Below, piece after piece: positions 25,513 through 35,275 of a DNA stretch of 64,000 bases (within the stretch, counting starts at the first letter, position 1; each line of letters opens with the position of its first letter). The position numbers were made by a program, and so were the translations under genes. The notes under the pieces were generated by a model. It was not told the DNA's origin. It saw nothing but the letters and a program-made list of their open reading frames with translations, and did no database searches. The DNA lies in assembly GCF_022354825.1 (NCBI RefSeq), contig NZ_CP031168.1, forward strand, positions 869,501-933,500. The letters run 5' to 3'. The stretch comes from Paenibacillus sp. H1-7. GTDB lineage: Bacteria; Bacillota; Bacilli; Paenibacillales; NBRC-103111.

Positions 25513-25922
25513 TCGGCTTCCTCCACATTTCCTTGCTCCTTCATGCCGACAGCAAAGGTCTCAAAGCCTAAATGTCGGTAATAATCGGCTTTATCCTCCG
25601 TGCAAAACAGCTGAATATGAAGACGCGATTCCCGGCACTTGCTCACCAGTCCGCGAACGATGTCCGAGCCGATGCCCTGCCTCCGGTAATCGGGATGCAC
25701 GGCGATCCCGCATAGTACGGCATTGATGACTCCATCTGAAATGACGCGCCCTGTCCCAATCAGCTTTTCATCGTCGTAAACATGGATCGCATACCAGCTT
25801 TGTTCTATGGCTTGGAACAGACGCTCTTTGGACAGCTGTAAAAATTCGTTCCACTGTACGGAATCATACAAATCGAACAAGGCTTGCGGCTCCGGGGCTA
25901 GCTCACTGAAGCGGTAATTCAA
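25509..25922 (-). CDS. GNAT family N-acetyltransferase
   Basis: The 137-residue protein shows the acetyl-CoA loop VHPDYRRQGIGSDIV and a C-terminal YRHLGFETFA, typical of small GNAT enzymes. The TTG start at 25922 has AGGAGG 8 bases upstream; an earlier ATG at 25982 has none. It is translationally coupled to the HAD phosphatase. The acceptor is unknown. Confidence 0.85.
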   Translation of the reverse strand: MNYRFSELAPEPQALFDLYDSVQWNEFLQLSKERLFQAIEQSWYAIHVYDDEKLIGTGRVISDGVINAVLCGIAVHPDYRRQGIGSDIVRGLVSKCRESRLHIQLFCTEDKADYYRHLGFETFAVGMKEQGNVEEAE

Positions 25923-26014
25923 ACGCGTCGCCTCCTGTTGGATTTTTCTTACAAGCATAGCAGTCCAAGGATTCTTGTACAACCGAAAATTATAATGAAT
26001 TGTTCAAATGGGTA

Positions 26015-26043
26015 TTGAATCATCATATGTTTTGTACTATATT
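26015..26043 (+). promoter_or_regulatory. SigA-type promoter of the gntR-dgoD pair
   Basis: TTGAAT (26015-26020), 17 bases and TATATT (26038-26043) lie about 48 bases ahead of the GntR start. Confidence 0.6.
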
Positions 26044-26090
26044 GAAAATAGATATGATGAATTTATTATTTATGCATCGAAAATTGATTT

Positions 26091-26795
26091 GTGAAGAAGA
26101 GTTTGCAGGTGATGAAGCTGAGTAAAAAACTGACTTATGAAACCGTTTACGACCAAATCAAGCAAAACATCAAAGAAGGCGTTTGGAAGCAGGGAGAGCA
26201 GCTTCCGCCGTTGGAGCAGCTCTCCGCCGAGCTCGGTGTCGGCATTTCGTCCGTTCGCGAAGCGGTGCGAATTCTCGGCAAGCAAAAAATATTGCGCATC
26301 GAGCAGGGCAGAGGAACGTATGTGGACAACGAATTGTCCGATGCGCCGGCCAACCGGCTCGATTTCCTGGAGCGGGCAACGATGCTGCAGCTCACGGAAG
26401 CCCGGCTGATCGTCGAGCCGGAGCTAGCTGCGCTTGCCGCGGAGAAGGCTTCGGCCGAGGAGGCGCAAGCGATTCTGGAGGCGGCCGAGGCGATGAAGCG
26501 GAAAATCGAGAAGAAGCGCGATTTTCTGAAGGAAGATATGCTGTTTCACGAGCTTATCGCCAAAGCTTCTCACAACGAGATCATGTATCACATGCTTGAC
26601 CGGATTGGCGATCTGCTGATAGACAGCAGACGGCAATCGATGAAGTGGGAGGGGATGGACGAGAAAGCGTCGTCCTACCATTTCCTGATCGCTAAGGCCA
26701 TCATCGAGCGAAATCCGACGCAAGCGCGGACGCTGATGAAGTGTCATCTCGAAGATATGCTCACTGAATTCCGCAAAGGAGAGGATCATTCATGA
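26091..26795 (+). CDS. GntR family regulator, FadR subfamily
   Basis: The 234-residue protein has an N-terminal winged helix ([24 protein letters not shown], then [15 protein letters not shown] and [10 protein letters not shown]) and a helical FCD ligand domain with [17 protein letters not shown] and [12 protein letters not shown]. FadR-type regulators of sugar-acid pathways bind their substrate or product. The start may be GTG 26091 or ATG 26112; neither has a clear ribosome binding site. It overlaps dgoD by 4 bases, so galactonate or a related acid is the likely effector. Confidence 0.9.
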   Translation: MKKSLQVMKLSKKLTYETVYDQIKQNIKEGVWKQGEQLPPLEQLSAELGVGISSVREAVRILGKQKILRIEQGRGTYVDNELSDAPANRLDFLERATMLQLTEARLIVEPELAALAAEKASAEEAQAILEAAEAMKRKIEKKRDFLKEDMLFHELIAKASHNEIMYHMLDRIGDLLIDSRRQSMKWEGMDEKASSYHFLIAKAIIERNPTQARTLMKCHLEDMLTEFRKGEDHS

Positions 26796-27940
26796 AGATC
26801 AGATCAATGGAGTTGTTCAAGGTACCGCCGCGATGGCTGTTTCTGAAGGTGACGACGGACGACGGCATCGTCGGCTGGGGGGAGCCGATCGTCGAAGGGA
26901 AAGCCGATACGGTGCGTGCCGCCGTGGAGGAGATGAGCGAGTTTCTGATCGGCAGGGATCCGGGCCACATCGAAGACTTGTGGCAGGTGCTGTATCGCGG
27001 CGGCTTTTACCGCGGCGGGCCGATTTTGACCAGCGCCATATCGGGAATCGAGCAGGCGCTGTGGGACATCAAGGGCAAGAGCCTCGGCGTGCCTGTGTAC
27101 GATTTGTTAGGCGGACCGGTGCGCGACAAGATGCGCGTCTACGCCTGGATCGGCGGAGACAAGCCATCTGATGTGGCTGAGTCCGCCAAGGAGAAGATCG
27201 CGCAGGGCTATACTGCGATCAAGATGAACGGCACCGCCGAGATGGAGTGGATCGACTCTTTCCAGAAGGTGGAGGAAGCGGTCGAGCGTTTGGCGGCGGT
27301 GCGCGAGGCGATCGGCAGCGGGCACGGCATCGGCGTCGATCTGCACGGCCGCGTCCATAAGACGATGGCCAAGGTGCTGATCAAGGAGATGGAGCCGTTC
27401 AAGCCGATGTTCATCGAAGAGCCGGTGCTCTCCGAGAACAATGAAGCGCTGCTCGAAATCACCAAGGGTTCGAGCGTACCTATAGCCACCGGCGAGCGGA
27501 TGTATACGCGGTGGGACTTCAAGCGCCTCCTTACGCAGGGCGGCGTCGATATTATCCAGCCGGACTTAAGCCACGCCGGCGGCATCTGGGAAGTGCGCAA
27601 AATCGCCGCAATGGCTGAGGCGTTCGACGTAGCTGTAGCCCCGCATTGCCCGCTCGGCCCGATCGCACTCGCCTCGTCGCTGCAGCTCGATTTCTGCACG
27701 CCGAACGCGTTTATCCAGGAGCAGAGCCTCGGCATCCATTATAATCAAGGCTCCGACCTGCTCGATTATTTGGCCGATCCTTCCGTGTTCGAATACGAGG
27801 CAGGCTTCGTTAAACGGCTGACCAAGCCTGGGCTGGGCATTGAGATCAATGAAGAGAAAGTGCGCGAGATGGCCGCTATAGGCCACCAATGGCGCAATCC
27901 GGTATGGCGTACGGTGGACGGCACCGTAACCGAATGGTAA
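26792..27940 (+). CDS. dgoD: D-galactonate dehydratase
   Basis: The 382-residue enolase-superfamily protein matches DgoD closely: [18 protein letters not shown] at the start, [30 protein letters not shown] and the catalytic His in [12 protein letters not shown]. The enzyme converts D-galactonate to 2-keto-3-deoxygalactonate. Other galactonate genes are not in the window, so the pathway would be completed elsewhere. It is coupled to the GntR regulator by an ATGA overlap. Confidence 0.93.
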   Translation: MKIRSMELFKVPPRWLFLKVTTDDGIVGWGEPIVEGKADTVRAAVEEMSEFLIGRDPGHIEDLWQVLYRGGFYRGGPILTSAISGIEQALWDIKGKSLGVPVYDLLGGPVRDKMRVYAWIGGDKPSDVAESAKEKIAQGYTAIKMNGTAEMEWIDSFQKVEEAVERLAAVREAIGSGHGIGVDLHGRVHKTMAKVLIKEMEPFKPMFIEEPVLSENNEALLEITKGSSVPIATGERMYTRWDFKRLLTQGGVDIIQPDLSHAGGIWEVRKIAAMAEAFDVAVAPHCPLGPIALASSLQLDFCTPNAFIQEQSLGIHYNQGSDLLDYLADPSVFEYEAGFVKRLTKPGLGIEINEEKVREMAAIGHQWRNPVWRTVDGTVTEW

Positions 27941-28500
27941 TAGGAAGCTCAATGGTAGTAGAGCAGCACGGTGGTAGAAACAGTGTTTAGTGGAGATAGA
28001 ACAATAGTTGGTTATGCGGTCAGGATGTAGATGGTGTTGAGTGACATTAGGGCTTGGAGCGATACGTTGAGGTAGTGGAGTAGTAAGATAACAGAGTAAC
28101 AGGGCATGAGGCAATAGTATGGTAATGAGTAGCACATTCGTGTGGAGAATCAGGTATATGTAATAGTATCCGGTAGGTTAAGACGCTTTACGTTAAGTTA
28201 ATAGAGTAACATTAGGGAATTTAGAGTAACACATAGTAGGATGCAGCACGTAATGAGTTAGCAGATTGGTAAGGAGATACATGAAAAATTAATAGAGTAA
28301 CAGGATGTACGGAGAGATACGTCTGGTAGAAGAGTAACGTAAGGCTATGAAGTAATTCGTAATGATAGTGGAGTAACATAAGGACATAGATGCAATACGT
28401 ATATGGTTACGGAGTAGCACAAGGTATGGAGCAAATAATGATAGTAGATTAACATCAGGAGTTGTTGGGTAACACAGAGTATGAGGCAGCATGTAGGTAT
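27941..28500. repeat. C-poor degenerate repeat tract
   Basis: About 560 bases on the plus strand have few C residues. A degenerate core GAGTAACA followed by AGG recurs at about 28094, 28204, 28224, 28295, 28332, 28371, 28412 and 28447, with 35-41-base spacing in the right half. Intervening words such as ATGCAATACGTA and GGTATGGAG also recur. Six-frame reading gives no credible gene. It looks like an old tandem repeat that has drifted. Confidence 0.6.
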
Positions 28501-28518
28501 GGAGAGACCCACTTCTAA

Positions 28519-28546
28519 CGCGCACTGGATTCCAGTGCGCGGTTTT
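28519..28546 (+). terminator. Strong hairpin, probable terminator
   Basis: CGCGCACTG (28519-28527) pairs perfectly with CAGTGCGCG (28533-28541) and is followed by GTTTT. It is 580 bases after dgoD, at the edge of the repeat tract. Confidence 0.5.
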
Positions 28547-28565
28547 AGGTTGGTGATCATGACAC

Positions 28566-28749
28566 ATCGGACATGGGTTCCGCTATTTTGCCAAAATCAC
28601 CACATTTGCCTACACGATCGGACAGGAAATCCGCTATTTTGCAAAATCTCCTCTGAATTTGCCCATTTTAGGGGCAAATAACGGATCCTGAGTCCGATCC
28701 CCCATGCTTTTGGGGCTCAAAACGCTAAATAACGGATCTACGGTCCGCA
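28566..28749. repeat. Tetrad element, copy B
   Basis: Forward units lie at 28566-28588 and 28617-28639, reverse units at 28676-28698 and 28727-28749. Unit starts in each arm are 51 bp apart and the centre is 36 bp. Units keep CGGAC and TCCG(C/T)TATTT with a variable middle. The element is between the convergent dgoD and ger operons. Confidence 0.88.
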
Positions 28750-28844
28750 AAGTTTCCCGTGAGGAAATCTACCCGCGAAGCAGCATGCTCGGAGCTATGC
28801 GCAAAGGCGGATCTCCTCTCGTGCCCGCCATCCCGCATTTCCGC

Positions 28845-28885
28845 CCACGCCCGCACCCGCACCCGCACCCCCGCACCCGCGCTAC
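28845..28885. repeat. GCACCC simple repeat
   Basis: A short run of degenerate CGCACC/CCCGCA hexamers directly follows the end of the ger operon. It is a slippage-type low-complexity tract. Confidence 0.7.
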
Positions 28886-30021
28886 CGCAGCATCCCCGAA
28901 TGGATGAGATCGATATTCACATCGATCTCTGCCAACGAATCCTTTTCCAGCGTGAGCTGCTTTGCTCCGGTAAGCCTTTTCCAATCCTTGTAATGATCCA
29001 GGTACAGGGCATATTCCAATTGGAGCACGTCGGCGCCCAAAGCAAGGCTTTTTTCGAAGGTGGTGCGGACTTCCTTCTTGACCGTCTCCTCGGCGAGCCG
29101 CTTTAGCATGGCTTCGTCGTTGAAGTTACCGACCATTTCGACGATGTTGCCTTTCATCGAAATCTGGAGCGTATACCGCGGATGGCTGGAAGGATCGCTT
29201 ACTCTGACCTGAACTGACGGGTTCTCCAGCGAAACGACGCCCAGCTTCTTATTCCGGTCTGTTACGAGCAGCGGAGAGCGGTTGGTTTGTCTTGTAACCC
29301 AACGCAGACCGTCGAGCTCGCCCATACTTAAATGACCCTTGTATTTCTGCTCGCTCAGAAGGAGAGCTCCGTCGATCTCCATTTTGCCATGAGGTGACTT
29401 CAACTTGTACCACTGGTCCGGATTGATGGTTAACATCGGAAGGATCGCGGTCTTGGCAGGCTCCTTCAGGTCGGCCAGAAACGTCATATACTTAATCGGC
29501 GTAATAAACGATTTTTGCTTATAGCTGGCTTCGGGGGAATGAGATATGGTCTCGAGCGGCGACAGGTTGAAAAAAGCCTCCGATGTCAAAATATCCGGTA
29601 TCGGCATCCGTGTTCCAAAAACCCACGGCGTTAAGCGGACTTCCCGGAAGCGGACAATGGCATCAACAAACGTGGAAAAGCCGTGCCGGATGGCCTCCTC
29701 ACTAGTCAGGATCGTCGTGACATGACTCCAGATGATTTTTCGCTGAGCCGTGCTGTACAGCTCGTTCATGGCGATATTGAGCGTATCGCCTTCGCCCTTG
29801 CCGACCCAGACGGTCGCCGGAGTACGGGCTTGGGTTCCTTCTTGTTTTGCAATGGAGCCGAAGCTCATCATTTGCCCGTAGACGATAAATTTCGATTTTT
29901 GGTAATCGATACCGAGGGCGGTAATATAGTTGATTTTCTCCACACTGGTGGAATCCCAGCATCCGGTTGTAATCGTGATGATGCCAAGGAGGGCGATGCC
30001 CAGCTTGCATGCTGCTTTCAT
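28882..30021 (-). CDS. Spore germination lipoprotein, GerAC/GerKC family
   Basis: The 379-residue protein has a lipoprotein signal ending in ITTGC (Cys21) followed by WDSTSVEKINYITALGID, the start of the Ger(x)C family. The C-terminal domain ends with the family segment around LGADVLQLEYALYLDHYKDWKRL. It is the outer-face lipoprotein C subunit of a spore inner-membrane germinant receptor. It starts directly after the A-subunit stop and is the last gene of the operon. Confidence 0.92.
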   Translation of the reverse strand: MKAACKLGIALLGIITITTGCWDSTSVEKINYITALGIDYQKSKFIVYGQMMSFGSIAKQEGTQARTPATVWVGKGEGDTLNIAMNELYSTAQRKIIWSHVTTILTSEEAIRHGFSTFVDAIVRFREVRLTPWVFGTRMPIPDILTSEAFFNLSPLETISHSPEASYKQKSFITPIKYMTFLADLKEPAKTAILPMLTINPDQWYKLKSPHGKMEIDGALLLSEQKYKGHLSMGELDGLRWVTRQTNRSPLLVTDRNKKLGVVSLENPSVQVRVSDPSSHPRYTLQISMKGNIVEMVGNFNDEAMLKRLAEETVKKEVRTTFEKSLALGADVLQLEYALYLDHYKDWKRLTGAKQLTLEKDSLAEIDVNIDLIHSGMLR

Positions 30022-31551
30022 CTACGAATCTTTTCCTTCCCGCGTAGTATCTGTCGTATCGAGGATGGAGGGACGGCGTGTATCTTCCGACCGTGGTCTC
30101 GATGCAACGGCTGCGACGATTTCTTTGAGCGAACCGGGGGGCGATAACGGAGCCAGATACGGAACCCCGAACGATCGCAAGCCGGATAGGTAAACGACCG
30201 TAAAGAACATAGATAAGAAGTACCCGTACAAGCCAAGGACGGAGGAACACAGCAGAATGATCAGTCTCAAAATACTGACCGTTCCGCTGAGCGATTGGTT
30301 CACAAGCGTAAAGGTAGCTACGGCCGTCACGGATGACATAATGAGCATGGTAGGGGAAGCAAGTCCCGCACGGATGGCCGCATCGCCGATAATGAGTCCA
30401 CCCACTACGGCTATCGTTTGTCCTACGGCTTTGGGAAGGCGGACGCCCGCTTCCCGGAATATTTCAAACAAGAACAGCATCAGCACGGCTTCCAACGGAG
30501 CGGAAGTAGGAAGACCGATGCGGGAGGTCGCGACGGTAGCGAGCAAAGGAAACGGTAGCTGCTCCATATTGTAGGTGCTGAGAGCGACCCAGAAGCCGGG
30601 TGTGAAGATGGCCACAAACAATCCGACCAGCCTTATCATTCTCTCAAAGCCAACGAAATAAAAGGTAAAGTGCAGGTCTTCCGGTGATTTGATTTGTTCC
30701 GTTAGATTGGATGGAGCAATGAGCGCCATCGGAGAACCGTCCACCAGGATGGCGAACCGGCCCCGAATCAAGCTTTCCGCTACAAAATCCGGCCGGCCGA
30801 TATAGTCGATGAGCGGGAACATGCTGAACGAGGAGTCGGATATGCCTTCCTCCAGCTCGGCACTGCTTAGCAGCGCGTCGATATGTATGCCGTTAAGCCG
30901 TTTCCTTGCTTCCTGAATCGTATCCGGATTCGCGATATCGTTGATATACAGCAGGGAAACCCGCGTCCGGCTTCTCTTGCCGATCTCGAACATTTCATTG
31001 CACAGGGAAGGGGTGCGCAGCCGTTTGCGGATTAGCGCGATATTCGTCGACAGCTCTTCGGTAAAGGCGTCGCGCGGACCCTTCACCGAAATTTCCGTTG
31101 TCGATTCTTCAGGTGTCCGCTGCGGAATTTGCGGGATGTTAACCGAGTACATCAAGGAAAGCGACTCGAAGAACACAATAAGCTGACCGCTGAATAAACA
31201 GCTGTACAGACACGTATCAGTTCGGACGGACTGCATCTGAAGCGTAGCGGTTAATTCCGCGATATTTTCCTGCCAATCGTCCGACCGGTTCATATGATGG
31301 TCCAGAATCGGCAAAGCCCACTCCATAAATTGTCTCGAGTCGATCATGCCGGTGCAGTAAATCAGCACAAGCTTCGGACACGATTCGTTCGCATACCGGT
31401 GCTCCACAATTTGAACGTCTCCGGATTTATCGAAAAAAGAACGCAGCATCTCCTCGTTCCAGTCGGACATGACCTGAGAAGGCTGCTTATCGTCAAAAGG
31501 CGTTCTGGTTTGCTGGTTTAGCCGATTGCGCATCCAACGGATAAGATTCAT
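30022..31551 (-). CDS. Spore germinant receptor A subunit (GerA/GerKA family)
   Basis: The 509-residue protein has a hydrophilic N-terminal domain, the conserved VKGPRDAFTEELSTNIALIRKRL and RTRVSLLYINDIANP segments, and about five membrane helices between residues 290 and 470, with PFPLLATVATSRIGLPTSAPLEA. It forms the receptor together with the B and C products. Its start overlaps the B-subunit gene by 4 bases. Confidence 0.93.
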   Translation of the reverse strand: MNLIRWMRNRLNQQTRTPFDDKQPSQVMSDWNEEMLRSFFDKSGDVQIVEHRYANESCPKLVLIYCTGMIDSRQFMEWALPILDHHMNRSDDWQENIAELTATLQMQSVRTDTCLYSCLFSGQLIVFFESLSLMYSVNIPQIPQRTPEESTTEISVKGPRDAFTEELSTNIALIRKRLRTPSLCNEMFEIGKRSRTRVSLLYINDIANPDTIQEARKRLNGIHIDALLSSAELEEGISDSSFSMFPLIDYIGRPDFVAESLIRGRFAILVDGSPMALIAPSNLTEQIKSPEDLHFTFYFVGFERMIRLVGLFVAIFTPGFWVALSTYNMEQLPFPLLATVATSRIGLPTSAPLEAVLMLFLFEIFREAGVRLPKAVGQTIAVVGGLIIGDAAIRAGLASPTMLIMSSVTAVATFTLVNQSLSGTVSILRLIILLCSSVLGLYGYFLSMFFTVVYLSGLRSFGVPYLAPLSPPGSLKEIVAAVASRPRSEDTRRPSILDTTDTTREGKDS

Positions 31552-32636
31552 AGATTGTTCCCTTTCGATTTGCTTTTTATGGATACTACGGCAAACAAGA
31601 GCAGCGAGCCGAGCAGCACGGCAATGAAAGTGGCGGCGTAATAGTGAGGAACGACGGTAAGATACTCCATGTCGTTAAAAGGCAGCATCCCGGCAATAAA
31701 CAGGGCGGCACAAAGCAGATTGATGGTCAGAAAGCGTCTTTGCTTCGCCTCTATTTTCAGTACGTCCACAATTAAAAAAATCGACAAAGACACGCGCAGA
31801 AAGCTTCCGGACAACCACTGATAGATCGAAAAGAAATCGACATGCGCCACATAATCGCCGATTTGCACCAATCTCCACTGCTCATAAGCCGGATAGCGCA
31901 GCATGGCTGCTTGTTCCGGACCGAAGGAAGCGATAGACCCGATCAACGGGCCCATAGTCAGGCCGACCATTATCGCGAGCAGAATGAAATAGTGGATCCA
32001 GCGGACGCGCTGCTTCAGATGATGCTGCATAAACAAAATCATGATCAGCTCAATTAACCCTCCGCCCACATACAGCGCGCTTCTAACAATGGCGGACGGA
32101 TCGTTCGTAAACAGCGGAAACAGCAGCACATACCGCTTATATTGAAAGTTGGCACCCATAACGAAGTAACCGAGCGCTATAACGAACGGCAGCAGCAGGC
32201 CAGCGGTAATGGCGATCGATTGGATGCCCTTGCGGGCTGTATAGCTGCATAGCAGCAGAAACCCTGCCACAATGACCAGCAGGGGGGTGTGAGGCAGATA
32301 GGTGACCTTGGTCCAGACGGTCGTTTCCTTCAAGGCGACGATAGCGATGGAAAATAAATATAGCGATACGCCGCATTGCATAACAAGGGAAAACCACCGG
32401 CCGACATGGACCGTCAGCCAGTCGGCAAGATGCATTTGATTGGTCCTTTTGCCAATGGCGTACGGAATCCAGATCCAGGCGGTGAAGATGAGGAAGGCGG
32501 CGGCGACGCCAAGCCATGAGTCTCTTTTTGCCGTTTGCAGCAGCAAGGGAATCATGGTGACATGATTGGCCAGTCCGACCGTCATCATAAGGATGCAGGA
32601 CATCTGAAGCACGGATATTTTATTGGAAAAGTTCAT
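31548..32636 (-). CDS. Spore germinant receptor B subunit (GerAB/GerKB family)
   Basis: The 362-residue protein has ten membrane helices and belongs to the GerAB branch of the amino acid-polyamine-organocation transporters; it is expected to bind the germinant. The operon order is B-A-C, whereas the classic order is A-B-C. No clear SigG promoter was seen upstream. An inverted repeat TGTAC-GGGA-GTACA lies at 32732-32745, between this gene and the MocR gene. Confidence 0.9.
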   Translation of the reverse strand: MNFSNKISVLQMSCILMMTVGLANHVTMIPLLLQTAKRDSWLGVAAAFLIFTAWIWIPYAIGKRTNQMHLADWLTVHVGRWFSLVMQCGVSLYLFSIAIVALKETTVWTKVTYLPHTPLLVIVAGFLLLCSYTARKGIQSIAITAGLLLPFVIALGYFVMGANFQYKRYVLLFPLFTNDPSAIVRSALYVGGGLIELIMILFMQHHLKQRVRWIHYFILLAIMVGLTMGPLIGSIASFGPEQAAMLRYPAYEQWRLVQIGDYVAHVDFFSIYQWLSGSFLRVSLSIFLIVDVLKIEAKQRRFLTINLLCAALFIAGMLPFNDMEYLTVVPHYYAATFIAVLLGSLLLFAVVSIKSKSKGNNL

Positions 32637-32762
32637 AATGGCAGGTCATCCCCCCGAATCCGACCTTATCAGTCATGTCCAAAAGGGGATGGTTTTAGAC
32701 GGAGTATCTGCGTAAAGCGCGAAAGCGAAAGTGTACGGGAGTACAGCCTTCTGAGGGGAGTA

Positions 32763-34109
32763 TCAACGGTTCATTAAGCGCCGGATTTCGTTCAGAATCG
32801 TGCGGACCCCTTGCTCGATATCCTCTTTATTGACATTGCTAATATTCAGCCGGATTAAGCTTTCTGCAGGAACGCCGTCTAAGTAATAACCGTCAATCGA
32901 TTCGATCCGAATACGCTGCTTCCTTAAGCGCTCCTTCAATGTGCTCATGGCAATAGGCGACTTCAGGACGATATGTGTATGCGCGCCTGTCGTAACCGGG
33001 GCGAACTCCATCGTGTCTGCGGACGCATGCTGGTGCAGCGCTTCGTTAAGCGTCAAGACCCGCTCTTTGTAAGTCGATTTGATCCTTTCCTTATGACGGT
33101 CGAACATCCCGCTCTTCAAATAAATTTCCAGCGCTGCCTGCGACAGCATGGAGCTGTCGATGTCGAGCAGCTTTTTGTGCTTGTTGAACGTCTCTTCCAG
33201 AATAGCAGGGATGACGGCAACGCCGACGCGCAGTCCGGGAAATAAAATTTTGGAGTAGCTCTTGAGATAGATGACGTGAGCCGAACGGTCATACGCGTAG
33301 ATCGGGTCCGCTTTGGAATCATCCTCCAGATCGGCCAAATAATCATCCTCGACGATGAACACATCGTAGGCTTCCGCCAAGGCGGCGATCGTTTTTTTCT
33401 CATCGGCGGAATACGACGTTCCGAGCGGGTTATGAAATCGCGGAACCGTATAGAAAAGCTTGATGGTGCCGGATTGGAACAGCCGCTCCAGCTCCGCCAA
33501 ATCGATGCCTCGGGACGTTCTGCGGATGCCCACGGCAGGGATTCCGTAGGTCGTAAGAAGCTGGTTGAGCAAATGATATCCGGGCTGCTCGACGAGAACG
33601 GCGCTGCGTCCGTTAGGGAACGGCATGGACGCCAAAATCGCCAGCGCCTGCTGCACGCCGGATGTAATGCAAATGCGGTTCGTGCCGGGAAATACTTGAT
33701 AATCGGCCAAATACTTCGGCAGCATGCGAATGAGGGAGGGAAGGCCTCTCGGAGTTCCGTACTGGAATAGATCGTCTTTGTACATGTCGATGGCTTTATT
33801 GATGCAATGCTGAAAATCGATATAAGGAAACACGTTCGGATCGGGGGCGACCGATGCGAAATCAAGCATTGCTTCCGTCCCTTTGTCGTCCGCATGGCGG
33901 TCCTGCTTGACGACATAATAGCCGCTCTTAGGAATCGCGTAGATGATATGCTTGCGCTCCAGCTCGGCGTAGGCGCTAATGACGGTGCTTTTGCTGCAGC
34001 CGTACTGCTCCGCCAGTTCACGAATGGCCGGCAGCTTTTGGCCGTCTTTGAGCTCCCCGCGCCAGATACGCAATTCGATATCATGGATAAGCTGCGAATA
34101 TTTATGCAT
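32763..34109 (-). CDS. MocR-type regulator (GntR helix-turn-helix fused to aminotransferase)
   Basis: The 448-residue protein joins an N-terminal GntR winged helix (ELKDGQKLPAIRELAEQYGCSKSTV) to a fold-type I aminotransferase domain. The likely PLP lysine lies in YLKSYSKILFPGLRVGV. Such proteins use PLP or a PLP adduct as effector. It is divergent from an EamA transporter, a common arrangement for MocR regulators that control export of an amine or amino acid. Confidence 0.92.
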   Translation of the reverse strand: MHKYSQLIHDIELRIWRGELKDGQKLPAIRELAEQYGCSKSTVISAYAELERKHIIYAIPKSGYYVVKQDRHADDKGTEAMLDFASVAPDPNVFPYIDFQHCINKAIDMYKDDLFQYGTPRGLPSLIRMLPKYLADYQVFPGTNRICITSGVQQALAILASMPFPNGRSAVLVEQPGYHLLNQLLTTYGIPAVGIRRTSRGIDLAELERLFQSGTIKLFYTVPRFHNPLGTSYSADEKKTIAALAEAYDVFIVEDDYLADLEDDSKADPIYAYDRSAHVIYLKSYSKILFPGLRVGVAVIPAILEETFNKHKKLLDIDSSMLSQAALEIYLKSGMFDRHKERIKSTYKERVLTLNEALHQHASADTMEFAPVTTGAHTHIVLKSPIAMSTLKERLRKQRIRIESIDGYYLDGVPAESLIRLNISNVNKEDIEQGVRTILNEIRRLMNR

Positions 34110-34127
34110 ACATGGCCTCCAGTCGCC

Positions 34128-34204
34128 TCTGTACCGGTACAGATCGCTTTAATTCCGATTGTTCGTAAGCCGCTCCTGACCTATAGTTAAGCTACCGGCC
34201 GGTA
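34128..34204. promoter_or_regulatory. MocR operators and EamA promoter
   Basis: A perfect 16-bp palindrome TCTGTACCGGTACAGA (34128-34143) and a perfect 12-bp palindrome TACCGGCCGGTA (34193-34204) share the TACCGG half. Between them is TTGTTC (34159-34164), 17 bases and TATAGT (34182-34187), the likely EamA promoter. One site flanks the -35 and the other covers the start of transcription. Confidence 0.65.
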
Positions 34205-34245
34205 AATCTTAGCAGCTATCCGAATAGCGTTCAGGAGTGATTCGA

Positions 34246-35202
34246 ATGAATAGTGAATCCAAAGGAAAAGCGTATGCAGCCGCTGTGCTGTACGCCCTCA
34301 TTATAAGTTTCTCTTTTCTGTTTGTAAAACTGGCTTTGACCGTTTCCGAGCCTATGGATGCCATAGCGCACCGCTTTACCGTATCGTTCGTTGCCATTGG
34401 TATTCCTGTGCTGCTGGGATGGATCAAACTAAACATCGGTTGGAAGGACATCCTGCGCATTTTGCCGCTTTCTCTGCTCTATCCGGCGATGTTCTTCAGC
34501 CTTCAGGTGTTTGGGCTTCGCTACAGCTCCTCGTCAGAGGGCGGGATCATTCAAGCTACGGTGCCGATTTTCACCATGGTGCTGGCTTCTCTCTTCTTGA
34601 AGGAACGGTCCAATGGCTGGCAAAAGCTGTCCGTCGTCCTGTCCGTAGGAGGCGTGATGTACATCTTCCTGATGCAGGGAGCGTCGTTAGAGGGAAGCCA
34701 CGTACAGGGCATCTCCCTGCTGCTGCTGTCGTGCGTGTCCTTTGCGGGCTATAGTGTGCTGGCCCGGCCTTTGAGCCGGCAATACAAGCCGATGGATTTG
34801 TCCTTTATTATGCTGACCATAGGTTTTCTGTTCTTCAACGGGGTTTCGCTCGTCAAGCACGGTCTGGAAGGCAGTATGGACAAATTCGTGGAGCCGCTCT
34901 CGAGCCCGCTGTTTATCGTTTCGGTGTTGTACCTGGGCATCTTCGCGGCACTGTTTACGACTTTGCTGCTGTCCTACGCGGTATCCAAGCTGGAGGCTTC
35001 CAAATTGAGCGTGTTCGGCAATCTGTCGACGCTGATCTCGATGGCAGCGGGAGTGGTCTTTTTGGATGAAACGCTGCACTATTATCATTGGATCGGTGCG
35101 GTAATGATCGTGGCAGGCGTACTGGGGGTCAACTTCCTGGATAATGCCGGTCAGAGAACGGAAATGAGCGTAAAGACCCGTAACAAGCCGCTGTCTTCGT
35201 AA
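34246..35202 (+). CDS. EamA (DMT) family transporter
   Basis: The 318-residue protein has ten membrane helices in two EamA repeats; the first contains [24 protein letters not shown] and the second [27 protein letters not shown]. Members export amino acids, nucleobases or other metabolites. The ATG at 34246 has AGGAGTG 7 bases upstream. It is divergent from the MocR regulator that probably controls it. Confidence 0.9.
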   Translation: MNSESKGKAYAAAVLYALIISFSFLFVKLALTVSEPMDAIAHRFTVSFVAIGIPVLLGWIKLNIGWKDILRILPLSLLYPAMFFSLQVFGLRYSSSSEGGIIQATVPIFTMVLASLFLKERSNGWQKLSVVLSVGGVMYIFLMQGASLEGSHVQGISLLLLSCVSFAGYSVLARPLSRQYKPMDLSFIMLTIGFLFFNGVSLVKHGLEGSMDKFVEPLSSPLFIVSVLYLGIFAALFTTLLLSYAVSKLEASKLSVFGNLSTLISMAAGVVFLDETLHYYHWIGAVMIVAGVLGVNFLDNAGQRTEMSVKTRNKPLSS

Positions 35203-35275
35203 ATCATTCAATCATACGCCTTTTGCGGCTCACATATATTTATCTCATCTGAATTTACGTGGTGAGGTGAAAAGT

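Noticed and set aside
32637-32762. A SigG promoter for the ger operon
   Set aside because: No acceptable -35 and -10 pair with correct spacing could be found between the MocR and ger genes.
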